A stretch of DNA of 64,000 nucleotides, taken from positions 434,001 through 498,000 of the forward strand of contig JANSWY010000001.1 of assembly GCA_024743255.1 (NCBI GenBank), in the 5' to 3' direction. Position 1 is the first letter of the stretch. Each line of letters begins with the position of its first letter. The stretch comes from a bacterium (GTDB lineage Bacteria > Bacteroidota > Bacteroidia > Cytophagales > Cyclobacteriaceae). The notes under the pieces were generated by a model. The model saw only the letters and a program-made list of their open reading frames with translations, was not told where the DNA came from and did not search any database. This document shows, in pieces, positions 42,452 through 52,089 of this stretch. The position numbers and the translations under genes are program-made.

Positions 42452-42488
42452 GGGTCTATCATTTGTTGTCTTAATAGACCCAGCATCG
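42444..42488 (-). terminator. Intrinsic terminator of the M1 gene, containing the next gene's start codon
   Basis: On the minus strand CGATGC plus TGGGTCTA (from 42488 to 42475) pairs with TAGACCCA and GCATCG (42458 to 42444), with one bulged base, and is followed by CTTTTTACTTTTT. The ATG of the lipoprotein gene (42451-42449) sits in the second arm. The stem is 14 bp long. Confidence 0.85.
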
Positions 42489-42503
42489 TATAATAAGGTT
42501 GGA

Positions 42504-44714
42504 TTAGTTGCTCTTCTTGAACTGATCGAATTTAGATTCTACTTTCACTCTTGGGAATAAATTATCTTCCACGTTTACATCAGCAGTTTCTTTTTCAGGA
42601 TCTAATTCAATTTTAGTAACTCGCTTCTCTTTAACAAATACTTTTACAGCTTCCTGCTCATTCATTCTCCAGATTTCAGCAGGGATTCTTTCAGTTTCTT
42701 CCGTGCCATCCTCAAATGTCCACTTGATAATAACCGGCATTACGAGACCACCTTTGTTGCCAAAAGTCACCTCATAGAAATTCTTATCAGCAAGGTCTTT
42801 TTTGATTTCGTAATCATTTACTCTTGCCTTGAACTCGCTATAAGCGGTGGAGCTGGTATTTTCGAACTCAATGGTTTCAGCAGAATTAGAGAACTGTAGC
42901 ATTTTTTCATCATCAGTTCCTGCGATCTCTTTGTTCTTCACCTTCACTCTATTTTCAATTTTCTTATCGTCTGAAGCAAGTTTTGCCCATCTTACTTTAT
43001 CAATTGAAAGATCCACATGGTCAGTAGTATAGAACCAGCCTTTCCAGAACCAGTCTAAATCAACAGCGGAAGCATCCTCCATTGTTCTAAAGAAGTCTGC
43101 TGGCGAAGGGTGTCTGAAAGCCCATCTCTCAGCATATGTTTTGAATGCGTAATCAAATAATTCAGGACCCATTACAGTCTCTCTCAAAATATTAAGAGCA
43201 GTCGCTGGTTTCGCGTAAGCGTTATTACCGAATTGAAGAATTTGCTCGGAATTAGTCATAATCGGTCTGATTCCTTCTTTATCTCCTTTCATGTAATCAA
43301 CAATTTTTTCTGCCGGACCTCTTTTAGATGGATAAGCAGGATCCCATTCTTTTTCAGTCAGGTACTGAACGAAAGTGTTTAGTCCTTCATCCATCCATGT
43401 CCATTGTCTCTCATCAGAGTTGATGATCATTGGGAAGAAGTTATGTCCTACCTCGTGGATGATCACACTCATCATGCCGTACTTCAGTTGAGGAGTATAA
43501 TATCCATTAGGTTCTGGTCTTCCGTAGTTGAAGCAAATCATTGGGTATTCCATTCCGATAGAAGCAGAATGAACTGAAATAGCTACTGGGTATGGATAAT
43601 CCACTGTGTAATGAGAGTAAGTTTTTAGTGTTTGAGCAACAATAGGTGTCGAAAACTCTTCCCAAAGAGGATTTCCTTCTTTAGGATAGTAAGACATTGC
43701 CAGTGGAGTTTTTTCGTCAAGCTGAACTGCCATTGCATCCCAGATGAATTTCCTTGAACAAGCAAAAGCGAAATCTCTTACATTATCTGCTTCGTATACC
43801 CAAGTGCTGGTTTTGTCTGACCTTACTTTTTCTTTAGCTGTAGCTTCTTCCTGAGTAACAATGATTACTGGCTTGTCAAATGTCTTCTTAGCCTTTTCAA
43901 ATCTTTTGATCTGGTCTGATGTTAGTACATCTTTTGGATTTTGAAGTGATCCTGTAGAAGCCACAATGAAATCGGAAGGAACGGTGATGCTCACTTTGTA
44001 GTCACCAAATGTCAATGCAAACTCCCCTCTTCCAAGGAATTGCTTGTTTTGCCATCCTTCTACATCATCATAAACAGCCATTCTTGGGAACCACTGAGCG
44101 ATTGTGTATAAGTAATTTCCATCTTCAGGAAAGAACTCAAAACCAGATCTACCACCAACTTTCATTCTGTCATTGATGTTGTAATTCCATTTGATTTTGA
44201 ATGTATAGCTCTCACCAGACTTTAATGGCTCTGGCAAAATGATTCTCATCATAGTTTGGTTTCTGTAAGCGTCAAGCGCTTTTCCAGATGCATCCGTAAC
44301 ACTTGATACATTGTAACCGCCTTCATAATCAAAGTTTCTAGCCACTTTTTGTAATGCTTTTCCGCTATAAGAGTTTTCTAATTTTCCAGTAGAGATTTTA
44401 GGAGTATTAGAGTCTTGCGCTCTCATGTTTTGATCCAGCTGTACCCATAGATACTCAAGATCATCAGGAGAATTGTTGGTGTAAGAGATTGTTTCAGATG
44501 CATCTATTGTTTGGTTCTTATCATCCAATGTTACATCAATCACATAGTCAGCCTTCTGTTGCCAGTAATCTTTACCTGGCGCTCCTGAAGCAGTTCTGTA
44601 TGAATTTGGTGTGGGAAGAGTTGTACCAAGTTGCTCGAACTTTTGTCCCCACTCTTGTGCGTTAACTACTGAGTAGCCTAGTACACAGATTAGTAATAAG
44701 TAAGCTCTTTTCAT
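42504..44714 (-). CDS. Secreted M1-family metallopeptidase, 736 aa
   Basis: A signal peptide (to about residue 19) is followed by the M1 N-terminal beta-saddle and the thermolysin-like domain. The metal site is HEVGH (His420, Glu421, His424) with the third ligand Glu443 in WMDEGL, exactly the HExxH-x18-E spacing. The exopeptidase motif, GxMEN in typical aminopeptidases, is replaced here by GMEYPM. The C-terminus has an Ig-like domain and no T9SS signal. It is followed by a strong terminator that overlaps the next gene, and it lies 16 bp after the HupE-like gene, in one operon. Confidence 0.95.
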   Translation of the reverse strand: MKRAYLLLICVLGYSVVNAQEWGQKFEQLGTTLPTPNSYRTASGAPGKDYWQQKADYVIDVTLDDKNQTIDASETISYTNNSPDDLEYLWVQLDQNMRAQDSNTPKISTGKLENSYSGKALQKVARNFDYEGGYNVSSVTDASGKALDAYRNQTMMRIILPEPLKSGESYTFKIKWNYNINDRMKVGGRSGFEFFPEDGNYLYTIAQWFPRMAVYDDVEGWQNKQFLGRGEFALTFGDYKVSITVPSDFIVASTGSLQNPKDVLTSDQIKRFEKAKKTFDKPVIIVTQEEATAKEKVRSDKTSTWVYEADNVRDFAFACSRKFIWDAMAVQLDEKTPLAMSYYPKEGNPLWEEFSTPIVAQTLKTYSHYTVDYPYPVAISVHSASIGMEYPMICFNYGRPEPNGYYTPQLKYGMMSVIIHEVGHNFFPMIINSDERQWTWMDEGLNTFVQYLTEKEWDPAYPSKRGPAEKIVDYMKGDKEGIRPIMTNSEQILQFGNNAYAKPATALNILRETVMGPELFDYAFKTYAERWAFRHPSPADFFRTMEDASAVDLDWFWKGWFYTTDHVDLSIDKVRWAKLASDDKKIENRVKVKNKEIAGTDDEKMLQFSNSAETIEFENTSSTAYSEFKARVNDYEIKKDLADKNFYEVTFGNKGGLVMPVIIKWTFEDGTEETERIPAEIWRMNEQEAVKVFVKEKRVTKIELDPEKETADVNVEDNLFPRVKVESKFDQFKKSN

Positions 44715-44730
44715 TATTTATTATTAGAAA

Positions 44731-45318
44731 TCACCAAAATTTTGCGTCAAGCATCAGCATGATCGCTACACCGGCAATGGCCGAGGAGATGAAAAACTTC
44801 CAGTCTCTGCGGCTTATACCTAAAATAGAAACCGCAATAAAAGTAATTGCCATAAAAACCAGAACAATTATTATTTGACCTACTTCTAATCCTATATTAA
44901 AGGCAAAAAGAGGTGTAACAATGGAATCCTCCTGACTTAGGATTTGTTTGAGGTAATTTGAGAAACCTAGTCCATGGATCAGCCCAAAGAAACCGGCATA
45001 GAGATAGTTGAATGAAATTTTTCTGGCATTGTAACTGCTCAGATCTTTCACAAAGAGATTAGATAGTGATGTGATTAAGATTGTAACAGGAATAAGAAAT
45101 TCAATTATGCTTGAGTCGAAATTCACATACCTTACTGTAGCAAGCGCTAATGTAATTGAATGACCAACTGTGAATGCTGTGACAAGAATTAATACCTTCT
45201 TCCATTCCGTAGTGCTGTAGATTGCGCAGAGGGCAACTACAAATAAAATATGATCATAACCGTTTACATCAAGGATATGCTCAAGACCTAATTCAAAGTA
45301 TAATCTAAAAAGTGACAT
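44731..45318 (-). CDS. HupE/UreJ-like membrane protein, 195 aa
   Basis: Six hydrophobic helices are visible. The first loop carries the family signature GLEHILDVNGYDHILFVVAL (His and Asp residues within the first helices), and a later motif FGLIHGLGFSNYL is also typical (His-Gly-x-Gly-Phe). HupE/UreJ proteins are candidate nickel or cobalt permeases, but in Bacteroidota this subgroup stands next to M1 peptidases, so the substrate is uncertain. Operon with the M1 gene downstream. Confidence 0.85.
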   Translation of the reverse strand: MSLFRLYFELGLEHILDVNGYDHILFVVALCAIYSTTEWKKVLILVTAFTVGHSITLALATVRYVNFDSSIIEFLIPVTILITSLSNLFVKDLSSYNARKISFNYLYAGFFGLIHGLGFSNYLKQILSQEDSIVTPLFAFNIGLEVGQIIIVLVFMAITFIAVSILGISRRDWKFFISSAIAGVAIMLMLDAKFW

Positions 45319-45404
45319 TTCTATATTCGCTACCTGATGTTAATAATCAAATTCGGATTCTATTCTCTAAATTGAACTCGCTAAAATAAGAAAATTTAAA
45401 TAGC

Positions 45405-45884
45405 ATGATCTGTAATATACTGTTAAGTTATGTCCTGATAGTTGCACACCCATTTCATATTTCAGTGACTGAAATAGAATTTGATCAGGATGCAAAGGCA
45501 ATTGAGATCGCTCAAAAGATATTTATTGATGATTTAGGCGAGGTGATCAAAGACAAGGATGGTCAGGAATATAACTTGTTTCAGGCGCCTGGGAATGAGG
45601 AAGCTACTACAGCCATTAAAGAATATGTAATGGCAAATTTTGAGGTGATCATCAATGAAAAGCCCAAAGACATTAATTTTCTTGGAATTCAGGTTGAAGA
45701 GGATGTGATGTGGTGTTTTATGGAAATTGAGAATGTTAAAAAACTGAAGAATATAAAGGTTAATTCCTCTATTCTTACTGAGTTATTTGATGATCAGATG
45801 AATTTGATACATGTTAAAGCCTTTGGAGAAACCAAAAGTATGCGTCTTCACATTAATGAGCTTTCAGATCAGATTTATTATTAG
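45405..45884 (+). CDS. DUF6702-like periplasmic protein, 159 aa
   Basis: An uncleaved or short signal segment (MICNILLSYVLIVA) is followed by HPFHISVTEIEFD, in which the His-Pro pair directly after the signal is typical of DUF6702, then IAQKIFIDDLGEVIK and a conserved MWCFMEIENV strand near residue 106. It is divergent from the HupE-like/M1 operon, with which this family usually clusters. Its stop overlaps that of the convergent gene at 45881 by 4 bp. Function is unknown; a metal-binding role would be an inference. Confidence 0.8.
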   Translation: MICNILLSYVLIVAHPFHISVTEIEFDQDAKAIEIAQKIFIDDLGEVIKDKDGQEYNLFQAPGNEEATTAIKEYVMANFEVIINEKPKDINFLGIQVEEDVMWCFMEIENVKKLKNIKVNSSILTELFDDQMNLIHVKAFGETKSMRLHINELSDQIYY

Positions 45885-46540
45885 TTTTCAAATATGAAGG
45901 GCTGAAAACTTACGAGCTTGTCGGTTCCCAATAGTTTCTCCTCAGGTAATTCATACCAGGTTCTGGAAGATGGAATCTTCATTGAACCAACTGATAACTC
46001 ACCTTCCAGACCAATGAATTCCCCTTTTTCTGGATTATCATTTTTAACAAATCGATAAGCTGTCATTTTAAAGCTCTCTTTTTCAATCATAAAATCCCAG
46101 GTGTCTTTCTCATAAACCACCTGGATGATGTATTGCTCTTCTTCAGATTCTACTAGAGAGATATTATCAGGCTTATCATGGTGCAGCTTCATCGGTAATC
46201 CCCATAAATAGGTGTAGTAGTTTCTTAGTGTTTCCACCCTATCACAGTTGACATCCCCGGTTTCAATAAAACATGAATCCATTAGCATCCCATGCACTTC
46301 ATCATCATTTCTGTTGATTTTAAAGTAACCTTTCGAGTTATCTATCCAAACAGTCGTATTACGAACGGTTCCATCTGGCCTACTCTCTTCAAATTTGAGT
46401 TCACCAGAGAAACTTGGCCATTCATTATTTGGATCATGATACTGGAGTGATTTAGCAAGTACCTCTTCAATCGAAGGATTTTGACATAAAAGAACAGGAC
46501 ATGCGACTAATAGAAATATTAGGACAAGAATATTTTTCAT
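45881..46540 (-). CDS. Secreted DUF6503-like protein, 219 aa
   Basis: A signal peptide (MKNILVLIFLLVACPVLLC, cleaved near CQNP) precedes a helix with the motif SLQYHDPNNEWPSFSGEL. The YHDP..W motif near residue 34 and the later strands (TVWIDNSKGYFKINR, YYTYLWGLPMKLHHDKP) fit the DUF6503 family, proteins with a LolA-like curved sheet. Together with the similar lipoprotein at 40334 it may handle lipids or lipoproteins in the periplasm, which is inference. It overlaps the convergent DUF6702-like gene tail-to-tail. Confidence 0.75.
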   Translation of the reverse strand: MKNILVLIFLLVACPVLLCQNPSIEEVLAKSLQYHDPNNEWPSFSGELKFEESRPDGTVRNTTVWIDNSKGYFKINRNDDEVHGMLMDSCFIETGDVNCDRVETLRNYYTYLWGLPMKLHHDKPDNISLVESEEEQYIIQVVYEKDTWDFMIEKESFKMTAYRFVKNDNPEKGEFIGLEGELSVGSMKIPSSRTWYELPEEKLLGTDKLVSFQPFIFEN

Positions 46541-46544
46541 AACA

Positions 46545-47198
46545 TCAATTTAAAGGGGCACCATTTTTTTCGAACCATCTGCAGAAGTGAGTGATTTCGC
46601 ACTTTTCACATTGAGGTTTTCTGGCAAGACAAGTATATCTACCGTGAAGGATTAACCAGTGATGTGCTTTTGGAATATGTTCTTCCGGAATGTTTTTGAC
46701 GAGCTGTTTTTCCACCTCCAGGGGTGTTTTGGCATTTTGAGTGACTAAGCCCAATCTTTTAGAAACCCTGAAAACATGAGTGTCAACAGCCATGGTTGGC
46801 TTATTGAAAATAACAGAAGCTACCACATTTGCGGTTTTCCTGCCTACTCCAGGTAATTTCTGGAGCTCCTCTATGGTCTCAGGAATTTGAGAATTGAAAT
46901 CTTCTACCAGCATTTTTCCAAGACCCAGAAGGTGCTTGGTTTTGTTACTGGGATAGGAGACACTTTTAATAAAAGGAAAAACCTCATCGAAATTACTGGC
47001 GGCAAGATGTTCTGGTGAAGGAAATTCCTCAAATAAAGCCGGTGTGACTTTATTGATTCTTTCATCAGTGCACTGTGCGCTGAGCACAACAGCTACCAGT
47101 AACTCAAAAGGGTTAGTGTAATTGAGTTCCGTCTCCGGTTCTGGAAGATTTTCAGTAAAATGTTTGAAGAAAGCCGCGTAACGCTCTTTTTTCTGCAT
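46545..47198 (-). CDS. nth: Endonuclease III
   Basis: The helix-hairpin-helix is LPGVGRKTANVV with catalytic Lys in GRKTA, and the catalytic Asp is in VDTHVFRV. The [4Fe-4S] cluster ligands C-x6-C-x2-C-x5-C are complete (CLARKPQC, EKC, EITHFC). The length of 217 aa is normal. It removes oxidised pyrimidines from DNA and cleaves the abasic site. The start codon lies 4 nt after a 9-bp hairpin whose loop carries the stop region of the small gene upstream. Confidence 0.97.
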   Translation of the reverse strand: MQKKERYAAFFKHFTENLPEPETELNYTNPFELLVAVVLSAQCTDERINKVTPALFEEFPSPEHLAASNFDEVFPFIKSVSYPSNKTKHLLGLGKMLVEDFNSQIPETIEELQKLPGVGRKTANVVASVIFNKPTMAVDTHVFRVSKRLGLVTQNAKTPLEVEKQLVKNIPEEHIPKAHHWLILHGRYTCLARKPQCEKCEITHFCRWFEKNGAPLN

Positions 47199-47202
47199 CT
47201 AA

Positions 47203-47226
47203 TTCCGTGATTACTTGATCACGGAA
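47203..47226 (-). promoter_or_regulatory. Leader hairpin between the small ECF-partner gene and nth
   Basis: TTCCGTGAT (47203-47211) pairs perfectly with ATCACGGAA (47218-47226) over a 6-nt loop. On the minus strand it spans the last codons and stop of the 79-aa gene and ends 4 nt before the nth ATG. It is not followed by a T-run, so it is more likely a translation-coupling element than a terminator. Confidence 0.55.
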
Positions 47227-47450
47227 AGGTCGGTAAATTTTTTTGAATAATTCAAAATATTATTAACCGCCTGCTTGCCAGGTTTCATAAGGTTTTCATC
47301 CAACATGGATTTCATATCCTTCAGTTCATTATACATTTCCTGTAAACCTGGATTGCACATTAGTGCATCTCTTATTTCATTGTTTTCGGCTTCTGATGTT
47401 TCCTCATAGATAAATCTAACTAGGTCATTTTCGGTAAAAATTTTTGTCAT
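47211..47450 (-). CDS. Small soluble partner of the ECF sigma factor, 79 aa
   Basis: It overlaps the end of the ECF sigma gene by 26 bp, so it is translated from the same message. The sequence is helical and acidic in its first two-thirds (ENDLVRFIYEETSEAENNEIRDAL in pieces), close to the short N-terminal domain of Bacteroidota anti-sigma factors, but without any membrane helix. A role as a cytoplasmic regulator of the sigma factor is inferred from the context. Confidence 0.7.
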   Translation of the reverse strand: MTKIFTENDLVRFIYEETSEAENNEIRDALMCNPGLQEMYNELKDMKSMLDENLMKPGKQAVNNILNYSKKFTDLSVIK

Positions 47451-48024
47451 AGGCGATATTTGTTTTATCCATTTTCTTTCTCAGGTTAATGAGAGCATAT
47501 CGCATTCTCCCCAAAGCCGTATTAATGCTTACCCCTGTGTTTTCAGCAATTTCCTGAAAGCTCATCTGCATATAATGCCTCATTATTAACACTTCCTTCT
47601 GAGCCTCAGGTAATTCCTGAATTAATCGCTTCAGAAGAGCATAAGTATCATTCTTTATTTGTTTGGATTCCATTGAATCCTCGGAGAAATCAAGCGTGTT
47701 AAACACATTGCTTCCATCCTCCATTACAATAGTTGGGTAACGCTTAGCTTTTCTGAAATAATCTATGGCCAAATTATGCGCGATCCTTAGGATCCAGGGT
47801 AGAAATTTACCTTCCTCATTGTATTTGCCGCGTTTGATCGTGTTGACGGCTTTAACAAAGCAGTCTTGTAATAAATCCTCCGCAACATAGGTGTCTTTAA
47901 CAATAAGATAGATTGTTGTAAAAACCCTGTTCTTGTGCCTGTTTACTAATTCTGAAAAGGCCTCTTCGTTACCTCCTTTGTACAACGACAGTAGCTGGCT
48001 GTCATTTAATGCACTACTATTCAT
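47425..48024 (-). CDS. ECF RNA polymerase sigma factor
   Basis: Region 2: FSELVNRHKNRVFTTIYLIV, YVAEDLLQDCFVKAVNTI, and FLPWILRIAHNLAIDYFRKAKR; region 4: LPEAQKEVLIMRHYMQMSFQ, EIAENTGVSINTALGRMRYAL. All the usual ECF sub-regions are present in 199 aa. The gene opens an operon with the 79-aa partner and nth, which suggests a link between this sigma factor and DNA repair. It is divergent from uvrA across 392 bp. Confidence 0.94.
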   Translation of the reverse strand: MNSSALNDSQLLSLYKGGNEEAFSELVNRHKNRVFTTIYLIVKDTYVAEDLLQDCFVKAVNTIKRGKYNEEGKFLPWILRIAHNLAIDYFRKAKRYPTIVMEDGSNVFNTLDFSEDSMESKQIKNDTYALLKRLIQELPEAQKEVLIMRHYMQMSFQEIAENTGVSINTALGRMRYALINLRKKMDKTNIAYDKNFYRK

Positions 48025-48416
48025 AAAATACCTGTTTTGTTAACGTAGAGGTCTATATCATATTGTCAGGGTTTGTGTGGAAATAGTATTTTTTTTAATT
48101 ACAACGATTTCAAAACTATGGATTTATCTGTAATCATCAAAAAATTCTGAAATTTTTTGGAGACTTTTGTCGGATATTTTTCGAACTCACCGACTAGAAC
48201 CACAGTTGTATCTAACTAAGACAAGCATTGTTCTCAAATGGTTGGAATCAATCGAAAAAAAAATTAAAATTTTTCAAAATCAAACCAACTATGCCTATTG
48301 CTTAGTTACTATATGAGACAACCTTAATTACATAAACCCCCTAATTTGGGAACAAAAAAATATGTGATTGCCGTTGTTTTTTAACATTTTTGGTTTCGTT
48401 TTCGCACAACAACAGG
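48025..48416. other. Intergenic gap of 392 bp between the ECF sigma operon and uvrA
   Basis: Very AT-rich and with long A and T runs. It contains no open frame that I would accept, no dispersed repeat and no strong hairpin. A box TAATTTG near 48340-48350 may be part of the uvrA promoter, but I see no matching -33 TTG. Two repair operons (nth and uvrA) diverge from it. Confidence 0.5.
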
Positions 48417-51227
48417 ATGCAGACAGAAGTACAGGAAGAAGTGAATATTGATCAATTAGATCCAAAGAAATACATCATCATAAAGGGCGCCAGGGTTAAT
48501 AACCTGCAGAATCTAAGTGTTGCAATTCCAAGAAATAAATTGGTAGTAATCACTGGACTTTCTGGTTCTGGTAAGTCTTCATTGGCCTTTGACACCTTAT
48601 TTGCGGAGGGTCAAAGAAAATATGTAGAAAGTTTGAGTAGTTATGCCAGACAATTTCTCGGAAGAATGGAAAAACCTGAGGTTGACTACATCAAAGGAGT
48701 GGCTCCTGCTATAGCAATTGAGCAAAAAGTTAACACCAGAAATCCAAGATCCACCATTGGAACAACCACTGAAATATATGATTATCTAAAACTTCTATTC
48801 GCGAGAGTTGGAACCACCTATTCTCCAATCAGTGGCAAAAAGGTGACAAGAGATACAGTGACTTCTGTAGTAGATCACATATTTGGTCATGAGGAAGGTG
48901 CCAAAGTTACAATCTCATGTCCATTAGAAATCCAGAATGGCCGGGCAACTGATAAGGAACTGGAACTTTTGATGAGTAAAGGATATACCAGAGTAATTCA
49001 TAAAGACACAGTGACCTTTATTGAAGATCTGTTAGAGGCCGGGGAGATAGATAAGAAGAAACTTGAGATCCTTATAGATAGGGCAGTAGTTAATAAAGAA
49101 GATGAGCAGAGTCAGTTTAGGCTTGCTGATTCAGTTCAGACGGCTTTTTACGAAGGACATGGGACATGTATTGTAGAAGTTCAGGGTGAAAAGAAGCAAT
49201 CTTTCTCCGACAAATTTGAATTAGATGGAATGACATTTGAAGAGCCAAGTGTCAATTTCTTCAGTTTTAACAATCCTTATGGAGCCTGTAGAAGATGTGA
49301 GGGTTTTGGTAGAATTCTTGGAATTGACCCTGATTTAGTGATGCCTGACAAAAGCCTGTCAGTTCATGAAGGTGCTATTGCTCCATGGAGAGGTGAAACC
49401 ATGAAAATGTGGCTCAAGGAACTGGAGCGGAATGCCATGGAATTTGATTTCCCAATTCACAAACCGGTAAATGAGCTTAGTAATGAGCAAATGCAGTTAT
49501 TATGGACTGGAAATGAATATTTTGGTGGCCTACACGAATTTTTTAAACACCTGGAATCTCAAACGCATAAAATCCAATATCGGGTAATGCTCTCCAGATA
49601 CAGAGGCAAAACAAATTGTCCGGAATGTAGAGGAACAAGATTAAGACAAGATGCAGATTATGTGAAGATTGCGGATAAATCTATCTCTGATATTGTCTTG
49701 ATGCCGGTAGATAAATTGATTCCATTTTTCAAGACAATGGAGTTGACTGACCAGGAGCATAAAGTTGCCAAAAGAATTCTACAGGAAATTCAAAGCAGAC
49801 TAGCATATCTGGGAGAGGTTGGACTAGGTTATTTGACTTTGAATAGATTGACTTCTACTCTATCCGGAGGAGAATTTCAAAGAATAAAACTTGCGACTTC
49901 CCTAGGAAGCGCTTTAGTTGGTTCAATGTATATTCTGGATGAGCCAAGTATAGGTTTACATCCAAGAGATACAGATAGATTAATTAATGTTCTAAATACA
50001 TTAAGAAATATCGGTAATAGCGTAATTGTAGTGGAACATGAAGAAAAAATCATGGAAGCTGCAGATCAGATTATAGATATTGGACCTGGTGCCGGAACTC
50101 ATGGAGGAACCTTAGTTTTCCAGGGGGATGGTGAAGACATTAAGACCGAAAAAGTCTCGCACACAGCCAGATTCTTAAATGGAACAGACACAATTGATGT
50201 TCCGGAAATAAGAAGAAAATGGAACCAGAGTATAAAAATCTTTGGGGCAAGAGAAAATAACCTTCAAAACATTGATGTAGAGATACCAATGGGTGTTTTG
50301 TCAGTTATTACAGGAGTCTCTGGGTCTGGTAAATCCACGCTGATTAGGAAAATTGTATATCCATCAATCGGTAAAATATTAGGTACTGCAACAGAAGCAA
50401 CTGGCAAATTTGATCGACTGGAAGGAGACTATAAGCAGATTACTCAAATAGAGTTCGTAGATCAAAACCCAATTGGAAAGAGCTCAAGATCAAACCCTGT
50501 CACGTATGTGAAAGCTTATGACGCAGTTCGACAGTTATTTGCAGAACAGCAATTGGCCAAACAACGAGGTTATAAACCAGCACATTTTTCATTCAATGTA
50601 GAAGGTGGAAGATGCGAAACCTGCCAGGGAGAAGGTACGGTTAAGATTGAAATGCAATTCATGGCTGATATTAACCTTACTTGTGAAAACTGTAAGGGGA
50701 AACGATTTAAGAAGGAGGTTCTGGATATTCAATACAAAGAAAAGACCATTAGCGATATATTAGACCTTACTGTAGAAGAAAGCCTTGAGTTCTTTAAAGA
50801 AAAGCCAGCATTGGTTAACAAGTTAAAGCCGCTGTATGATGTAGGATTAGGATATGTAACTCTTGGTCAATCTTCTAGCTCCTTAAGTGGAGGTGAGGCA
50901 CAAAGAGTAAAATTAGCTTCCTTTTTAGGTAAAAATACAGCTGCAAAAGGCGAGCATATCCTATTCATTTTTGATGAACCAACTACAGGCCTTCACTTTA
51001 ATGATATTAAAAAACTTCTTGATTCAATCAATGCCTTGGTCAATACAGGACACTCTGTAGTGATCATCGAACACAATACTGAAATTGTGAAAAGTGCCGA
51101 TTGGATTATTGATCTTGGACCAGAAGGTGGTGAAAACGGAGGAACCGTATGTTTTTCTGGGACTCCAGAGGAAATGGTGAAACTAACTGGAAATCACACT
51201 GCTGACTTTTTGAAAGGTAAGGTTTAA
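48417..51227 (+). CDS. uvrA: UvrA, excinuclease ABC subunit A
   Basis: Two ABC ATPase modules are visible: Walker [10 protein letters not shown] (about 47-55) and GVSGSGKST (about 640), signature [12 protein letters not shown] and [12 protein letters not shown], and Walker B with the DEPSIGLHP and DEPTTGLHF boxes. Three Cys-rich zinc elements include [24 protein letters not shown] and CENCKGKR. It scans DNA for lesions in nucleotide excision repair. The start is ATG 48417 ([10 protein letters not shown]); the TTG at 48390 adds nine unsupported residues. Length 936 aa, as usual. Confidence 0.98.
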   Translation: MQTEVQEEVNIDQLDPKKYIIIKGARVNNLQNLSVAIPRNKLVVITGLSGSGKSSLAFDTLFAEGQRKYVESLSSYARQFLGRMEKPEVDYIKGVAPAIAIEQKVNTRNPRSTIGTTTEIYDYLKLLFARVGTTYSPISGKKVTRDTVTSVVDHIFGHEEGAKVTISCPLEIQNGRATDKELELLMSKGYTRVIHKDTVTFIEDLLEAGEIDKKKLEILIDRAVVNKEDEQSQFRLADSVQTAFYEGHGTCIVEVQGEKKQSFSDKFELDGMTFEEPSVNFFSFNNPYGACRRCEGFGRILGIDPDLVMPDKSLSVHEGAIAPWRGETMKMWLKELERNAMEFDFPIHKPVNELSNEQMQLLWTGNEYFGGLHEFFKHLESQTHKIQYRVMLSRYRGKTNCPECRGTRLRQDADYVKIADKSISDIVLMPVDKLIPFFKTMELTDQEHKVAKRILQEIQSRLAYLGEVGLGYLTLNRLTSTLSGGEFQRIKLATSLGSALVGSMYILDEPSIGLHPRDTDRLINVLNTLRNIGNSVIVVEHEEKIMEAADQIIDIGPGAGTHGGTLVFQGDGEDIKTEKVSHTARFLNGTDTIDVPEIRRKWNQSIKIFGARENNLQNIDVEIPMGVLSVITGVSGSGKSTLIRKIVYPSIGKILGTATEATGKFDRLEGDYKQITQIEFVDQNPIGKSSRSNPVTYVKAYDAVRQLFAEQQLAKQRGYKPAHFSFNVEGGRCETCQGEGTVKIEMQFMADINLTCENCKGKRFKKEVLDIQYKEKTISDILDLTVEESLEFFKEKPALVNKLKPLYDVGLGYVTLGQSSSSLSGGEAQRVKLASFLGKNTAAKGEHILFIFDEPTTGLHFNDIKKLLDSINALVNTGHSVVIIEHNTEIVKSADWIIDLGPEGGENGGTVCFSGTPEEMVKLTGNHTADFLKGKV

Positions 51228-51332
51228 TTCATTACGGCTTTTTAGAGAAGAGTGAACTAATTATTGTTTATTTGCAATCTTCAAACCCAGGAGTGAGCGT
51301 AATGCACATTTTGAAATTAATGCTTGAAAACG

Positions 51333-52088
51333 ATGAGAAAAAAAATTGTTGCTGGTAACTGGAAAATGAACAAAGACCTTCAGGAAGCTAATATCCTGGC
51401 GTCCGAAGTGGTAAACATGGTGAAAGATGAAGTTATGACTGATACTGTAGTTGTAATGTGCACACCATATGTTTACCTGAACAAAGCTTTAAAACTTACA
51501 GACGGATCAAAGGTTCAAATAGGAGCTCAAAACTGTAGCGAACACGCTTCAGGAGCTTATACTGGTGAGATTAGTGCGCCAATGCTCAAATCGATTGATG
51601 TACCTTATGTAATCATTGGGCATAGCGAAAGAAGAGAATACTTCTCCGAGACCAACGAGCAATTGGCAGCAAAAGTGAATATCGCTCTTGAAAATGAATT
51701 AATTCCAATCTTCTGCTGTGGAGAAAGCCTTGAAACCAGAGAATCTGGAAACCATTTTGATTTTGTATGCAATCAGCTGACTGAGAGTCTATTCCATTTA
51801 AGTGCTGAGGAGTTGGAAAAAGTTGTAATTGCTTATGAGCCAATTTGGGCAATTGGAACAGGTAAAACAGCTTCTGCAGAGCAAGCTCAGGAAATGCACG
51901 AGAAGCTAAGAGCACACCTTGCTTCTAAATATGGTGACTTGGCTGAAGAAATTTCAATTCTTTATGGAGGTAGTGTAAAACCTGGAAACGCAGAAGAGAT
52001 TTTTGCTGGTAAAGATGTAGATGGAGGACTTATTGGTGGAGCTTCTCTTGAATCCAGAGGATTTGTAGATATTGTGAAATCAATTTAA
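51333..52088 (+). CDS. tpiA: Triosephosphate isomerase
   Basis: The N-terminus MRKKIVAGNWKMN contains the catalytic Lys11 (WKMN). The catalytic His is in GHSERR, and the catalytic Glu in AYEPIWAIGTGKTA (AYEPxWAIG signature). The C-terminal GGSVKPGN and GGLIGGASL phosphate-binding loops are present. The start is ATG 51333; a TTG three codons upstream adds nothing. It interconverts glyceraldehyde 3-phosphate and dihydroxyacetone phosphate in glycolysis. Followed after 1 bp by the DUF6150 gene, then prmA. Confidence 0.98.
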   Translation: MRKKIVAGNWKMNKDLQEANILASEVVNMVKDEVMTDTVVVMCTPYVYLNKALKLTDGSKVQIGAQNCSEHASGAYTGEISAPMLKSIDVPYVIIGHSERREYFSETNEQLAAKVNIALENELIPIFCCGESLETRESGNHFDFVCNQLTESLFHLSAEELEKVVIAYEPIWAIGTGKTASAEQAQEMHEKLRAHLASKYGDLAEEISILYGGSVKPGNAEEIFAGKDVDGGLIGGASLESRGFVDIVKSI

Positions 52089-52089
52089 G

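Noticed and set aside
48025-48416. Possible small RNA gene in the gap between the ECF sigma operon and uvrA.
   Set aside because: No strong stem, no terminator and no conserved motif recognised; only AT-rich sequence.
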